DNA from: Rhizobium leguminosarum
GTDB lineage: Bacteria; Pseudomonadota; Alphaproteobacteria; Rhizobiales; Rhizobiaceae
Reading direction: 5' to 3'
NCBI RefSeq assembly: GCF_001652265.1
Contig: NZ_LWBS01000219.1
Coordinates: 1-64,000 of the forward strand
Length of the DNA: 64,000 bases
Both the position numbers and the translations under genes were made by a program. The notes beneath the pieces were generated by a model that saw only the letters and a program-made list of their open reading frames with translations, made no database searches and had not been told where the DNA came from. Shown here one piece after another: positions 59,493 to 64,000 of this stretch (the first letter of the stretch is position 1; every line of letters begins with the position of its first letter).

Positions 59493-60744
59493 TCTTTTCG
59501 CGCAGCATCTTCGCCATGTTGCGGGTGCTGCGGTACATGTGGAGCTGGGCGGTGACCTGGCGCATGTCGCGGTCGCTGTTCTGCGTCAGGCCGATCACCA
59601 GCGTTCCCATCTCCTCGCGCTCCTGCCAGAAGCGGCTCATGATCGGATGATCCGAGACGGCGCAGGAATCGGAGCGGACGATATTGGCATCGTCGAGATG
59701 CCATTCGGTGAGTTCGCTCATCAGCAGCTTGCCCGGCGAATAGCGGGCATAGTTTTCGTCGTAGGCAGTCTTCCACGTATAGGCCTCGCCGCCCATCATC
59801 AGCACGACGATGGCGGCGATCGCCTTGCCGTTGAGATCGATCGTGTGAATCCGCACGGCATCGACGGCGGCAAGGTTCGACACCGCCTCGCGGGCGAAGG
59901 CCGTATGATAACGATCGGTGACGAGAGCGCTTCGCCGCTTGCCCTTCCAGCCGCCGGCTTCCATTGCCAGGAATTCCTCGAAGCGGATATGGATTTCGCG
60001 CGGCTGGCGGGCGACGGTATAGACCGCTGTTCCCTGTTCCTCCAGCAGGCGCCACTGGCGGCGCATCTCGCGCATATGCGAGGAGGAGATGGTTTTGCCG
60101 AGATAGACCGGCGCCTCTTCCTCGCTCTGCAGCATCGGGCGCAGGTAAGGATTGGTGACGGTGACGGGAAGATTGCGGCTGAGCGCCACGGCCTTGAGCA
60201 TGCGCACGAAGATACCGTTCAGCCGCAGATCCGGCAGAACCAATATGCCAGGCAGATTGAGATCGCGGGCGGTCAGTCCCTCGAAGAGATTGTCGAGCGT
60301 CTCGGCGGCATCCTCGCCATCGACGAGCGGCGTGCCGAGTGGACCGAAGCTGTTCGACCAGCCGCGGATGATCGATGGGCCGACGGCGAAGCCCGGCTTG
60401 TCGACCGAAAACGGCAAGAGGAACCGCATGCGGCTGCGGCCGGCATTGTGATCGCGGATCAGGGCGAAGTTCACCTGCCGATCTTCGAGCCGCGGCATGG
60501 CGGGGGCGAGGAAACGGCCGGAGAAAAAGACGTTCGGTTCCATCGCCCGGTTGGAGAGGAAATCGAGCTCATCCTGAAGCTCATAGCCCAGCTTGCCGGG
60601 ATAGAGGCAGAGCTCGCGCCCCGGCCGGCCGATCTCGGCGCGAGCCTCGGCCCGCGGTGCTTCGAAATTCAACGCGGCGAGATCATGCACCATGCGGTTT
60701 GCGGCGCTGTCGGTGCTTTCGGTAACGGGGGGAACACGCACCAT
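59467..60744 (-). CDS. GNAT-fold (CelD/BioF2-like) acyltransferase
   Basis: A 425-residue protein with a GNAT_6-type domain in its C-terminal half (MRRQWRLLEEQGTAVYTVARQP, IHTIDLNGKAIAAIVVLMMGGEAYTWKTAYDENYARYSPG). Such proteins are linked to surface polysaccharide biosynthesis. Its ATG directly abuts the TAG of the flippase gene (zero gap), so the pair are coupled. The acyl donor and substrate are unknown. The last 26 bp overlap the convergent acyl-CoA synthetase. Confidence 0.78.
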   Translation of the reverse strand: MVRVPPVTESTDSAANRMVHDLAALNFEAPRAEARAEIGRPGRELCLYPGKLGYELQDELDFLSNRAMEPNVFFSGRFLAPAMPRLEDRQVNFALIRDHNAGRSRMRFLLPFSVDKPGFAVGPSIIRGWSNSFGPLGTPLVDGEDAAETLDNLFEGLTARDLNLPGILVLPDLRLNGIFVRMLKAVALSRNLPVTVTNPYLRPMLQSEEEAPVYLGKTISSSHMREMRRQWRLLEEQGTAVYTVARQPREIHIRFEEFLAMEAGGWKGKRRSALVTDRYHTAFAREAVSNLAAVDAVRIHTIDLNGKAIAAIVVLMMGGEAYTWKTAYDENYARYSPGKLLMSELTEWHLDDANIVRSDSCAVSDHPIMSRFWQEREEMGTLVIGLTQNSDRDMRQVTAQLHMYRSTRNMAKMLREKIMSLAGRG

Positions 60745-62160
60745 CTATCGAACTCTCATTTCAGGCGTTGCGGTGGAGGGGCTGGCGAAGGCGAAAAGGA
60801 CGATGCCGAGCGTGCGGCGCACGGCGACATGCAGCAGGATCGCCTCGACTGCCATGGCGGAGGCCGTGGCGATCGCCGTGCCCTCGATGCCGTGATGTGG
60901 GATCAAAGCGAGGTTGAGGCTGACATTGGCCGTCAATGCGCCGGCATAGAGTGCGACGCAGAGGTTCTGCTTGCCTGCCATCATCAGCAGCGTTTCGGCC
61001 GGGCCGACCAGCGATTTGGCGAGGATGCCAGCGAGCAGGATCGCCATCACCAGATAGCCTGATGTAAAGGCGCCGCCGAAGAGCGACAGCAGCAGATGGC
61101 CGGCCGCAAGCACGACAAGGCCGACTCCGAGCGCCGGCCAGAAGGTCCAGCGGGCGGCGTCGATGGCAGCGGTTGCCAGCTGGGCGTGGTCGCCTTCGGC
61201 GATGATCGAGGAAAAGCGCGGGCCGGAGGCCGCCTTGACCGAGAAATTGATGAAATGCACCAGCGCCATCGTCTTGGCGGCGGCGAAATAGATGGCGACG
61301 TTGTGTGGCTCGAGGAAGATGCCGACGACGACGACATCGGAATTAGTGAGCAGGAAGCTCACCCCCTCGATCAGGAAAATCGGGAAGGCGACGCTGAACC
61401 AGGCGAGGAAATCGACCTTGCGCGGGCCTTCGTCATAATGCCGGCGAAGGCGGTAGAGCGTTGCGGCATACTGACCAAGGGCGGTGACGAAGGTCGCGAC
61501 CAGCGCTGCCTGCATCGCGGTGACGGCCGTGTGCTCGGCGCCGATGGCAATCGCAATCAGCATGAAGAGGATGATGAGGATCGGGCGGACGATATAGACC
61601 GGGCTCAACGCCATCACCGGCCAGTGGTTCGCCCGCGATGTGCCTTCCAGAATATCGCCGAGCGCGATCATCGGCATGGCGAGCAGACCGATGAAGATCG
61701 GGACGAGATAATAGAGCTGGATCATATCGCCGAAGAAATGCAGCCCGAGCATGCCAGCGGCGAGCACCACCGTGCCGGACAGCAGCGCAAAAATCCGCGC
61801 CGTGCCGGTCAGGCCGCGGATTTCCTCGAAAGCGCCCGCTGCCCTGTATTGCGGCAGGAAGCGGATGATCGCGGTGTGGAAACCAAGGCATGAAAGATCG
61901 CCGAAGACGACGACCAGCACCCAGACGAAAACGAAGATACCGTATTCATATTCGCCCATCAGCCGGGCAAGCACGATCTGGGAGACGAAGGCAAGTGCTG
62001 CGCTGAGGATACGGATCGAAAACGCCGTCAGCGCCATGCGCTGGGCGGCCGCCCTCTCACCGCGTTCGGTGAGCACGGTAGCAAGCAAACGCAGCGTGCG
62101 GCCGCCGATCGGGCGCAGGCCCGCGGGCAGCATCTTCTCCGCTGTTTCTATGACCGCCAT
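60745..62160 (-). CDS. Polysaccharide flippase (Wzx/MATE-type, oligosaccharide translocase)
   Basis: A 471-residue protein with about 12-14 transmembrane segments and the polysacc_synt family pattern IVLARLMGEYEYGIFVFVWVLVVVFGDLSCLGFH near the N-terminus. It would move lipid-linked saccharides across the inner membrane for a surface polysaccharide. No glycosyltransferases or polymerase are nearby in the window, so the partner polysaccharide is unknown. The ATG at 62160 is chosen over the frame start at 62169. Confidence 0.85.
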   Translation of the reverse strand: MAVIETAEKMLPAGLRPIGGRTLRLLATVLTERGERAAAQRMALTAFSIRILSAALAFVSQIVLARLMGEYEYGIFVFVWVLVVVFGDLSCLGFHTAIIRFLPQYRAAGAFEEIRGLTGTARIFALLSGTVVLAAGMLGLHFFGDMIQLYYLVPIFIGLLAMPMIALGDILEGTSRANHWPVMALSPVYIVRPILIILFMLIAIAIGAEHTAVTAMQAALVATFVTALGQYAATLYRLRRHYDEGPRKVDFLAWFSVAFPIFLIEGVSFLLTNSDVVVVGIFLEPHNVAIYFAAAKTMALVHFINFSVKAASGPRFSSIIAEGDHAQLATAAIDAARWTFWPALGVGLVVLAAGHLLLSLFGGAFTSGYLVMAILLAGILAKSLVGPAETLLMMAGKQNLCVALYAGALTANVSLNLALIPHHGIEGTAIATASAMAVEAILLHVAVRRTLGIVLFAFASPSTATPEMRVR

Positions 62161-62292
62161 GATGAACACGCAAAACTCTGAGGTCAGGCAAATCGCCCCT
62201 GAAGTCTTGACAGAACAGGGTTAAGAAACGGTTCCGGATCGGGCTACCGTCCAACGCTGAAATTCCGGTTTTCCGGCGTTGCCGCAGAAAAG

Positions 62293-62318
62293 AAAATGCC
62301 GCCCGAAGGCGGCATTTT
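62293..62318 (-). terminator. Rho-independent terminator of secA
   Basis: A perfect 11-bp stem AAAATGCCGCC/GGCGGCATTTT with a CGAA loop on the plus strand (UUCG tetraloop on the minus-strand RNA), followed on the minus strand by CTTTTCT. A textbook terminator 23 bp after the secA stop. Confidence 0.9.
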
Positions 62319-62340
62319 CGCGGATCTTTGCGGGCTTGCC

Positions 62341-64000
<1,660 letters not shown>

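Overview
The window is a stretch of alphaproteobacterial chromosome that looks like a fast-growing rhizobium, most likely the Rhizobium leguminosarum/etli group. The basis is overall protein similarity recognised from memory, the aerobic CobS/CobT cobaltochelatase pair, a CpdR-type response regulator, EcfG-type promoter motifs, and a family of roughly 100-bp palindromic intergenic repeats of the rhizobial mosaic type. GC content is high except in a few small-ORF patches. No replication origin, CRISPR array, rRNA operon or complete insertion sequence is visible.

Layout. 1-1780: AT-richer accessory DNA with four small unrecognised genes, ending at the 3' end of a tRNA-Arg(CCU); this looks like one end of an integrated element. 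1.9-12.6 kb: hipO-type amidohydrolase, D-Ala-D-Ala carboxypeptidase plus a CobW GTPase, tusA with an L,D-transpeptidase lipoprotein, a small membrane protein-xerD-accA unit, and the overlapping aroK-aroB-corC operon. 12.6-18.5 kb: bolA divergent from a J-domain gene, then cobS-cobT, a phytase-like secreted protein and an odd P-loop kinase. 18.5-29.8 kb: queuosine-precursor transporter, rpmB, a DUF3108 protein, an exporter, gloB-cupin, a methyltransferase, hisC-tyrC-GNAT, DUF2125, ChaC, plsC and YdcF. 29.9-40.4 kb: ftsEX, hpt, cpdR, argH-lptM-lysA-TIGR02302 and tlpA. 40.3-45.9 kb: a 30-codon membrane peptide candidate, hbd, etfBA, rhomboid, PduO, a HIG1-like protein and an SDR. 46-54 kb: YihY, gluQ, alkA, HNH, dsbB, YqaA, an IS481 remnant, two small exported proteins with general-stress promoters, a Kef-type antiporter and tRNA-Leu(CAA). 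54.5-64 kb: MFS/TetR pair with operators, aldo-keto reductase, acyl-CoA synthetase, polysaccharide flippase with a GNAT partner, and the C-terminal part of secA running off the right edge.

Most of the window is housekeeping: envelope growth (dac, Ldt, ftsEX, lptM, plsC, flippase), amino-acid synthesis (aroKB, hisC-tyrC, argH, lysA), cobalamin (cobST, PduO) and fatty-acid/branched-chain catabolism (etfBA, hbd, acyl-CoA synthetase). I found no clear new multi-gene defence or mobile system. The best leads are the tRNA-Arg-adjacent end of an island with a two-repeat Myb/SANT-like protein; a palindrome upstream of etfBA; CtrA-type 8-mers before cpdR and between ftsE and its neighbour; two EcfG-type promoters driving small exported proteins; overlooked short membrane proteins beside xerD and tlpA; and palindromic repeats that supply stop codons or C-termini to flanking genes.
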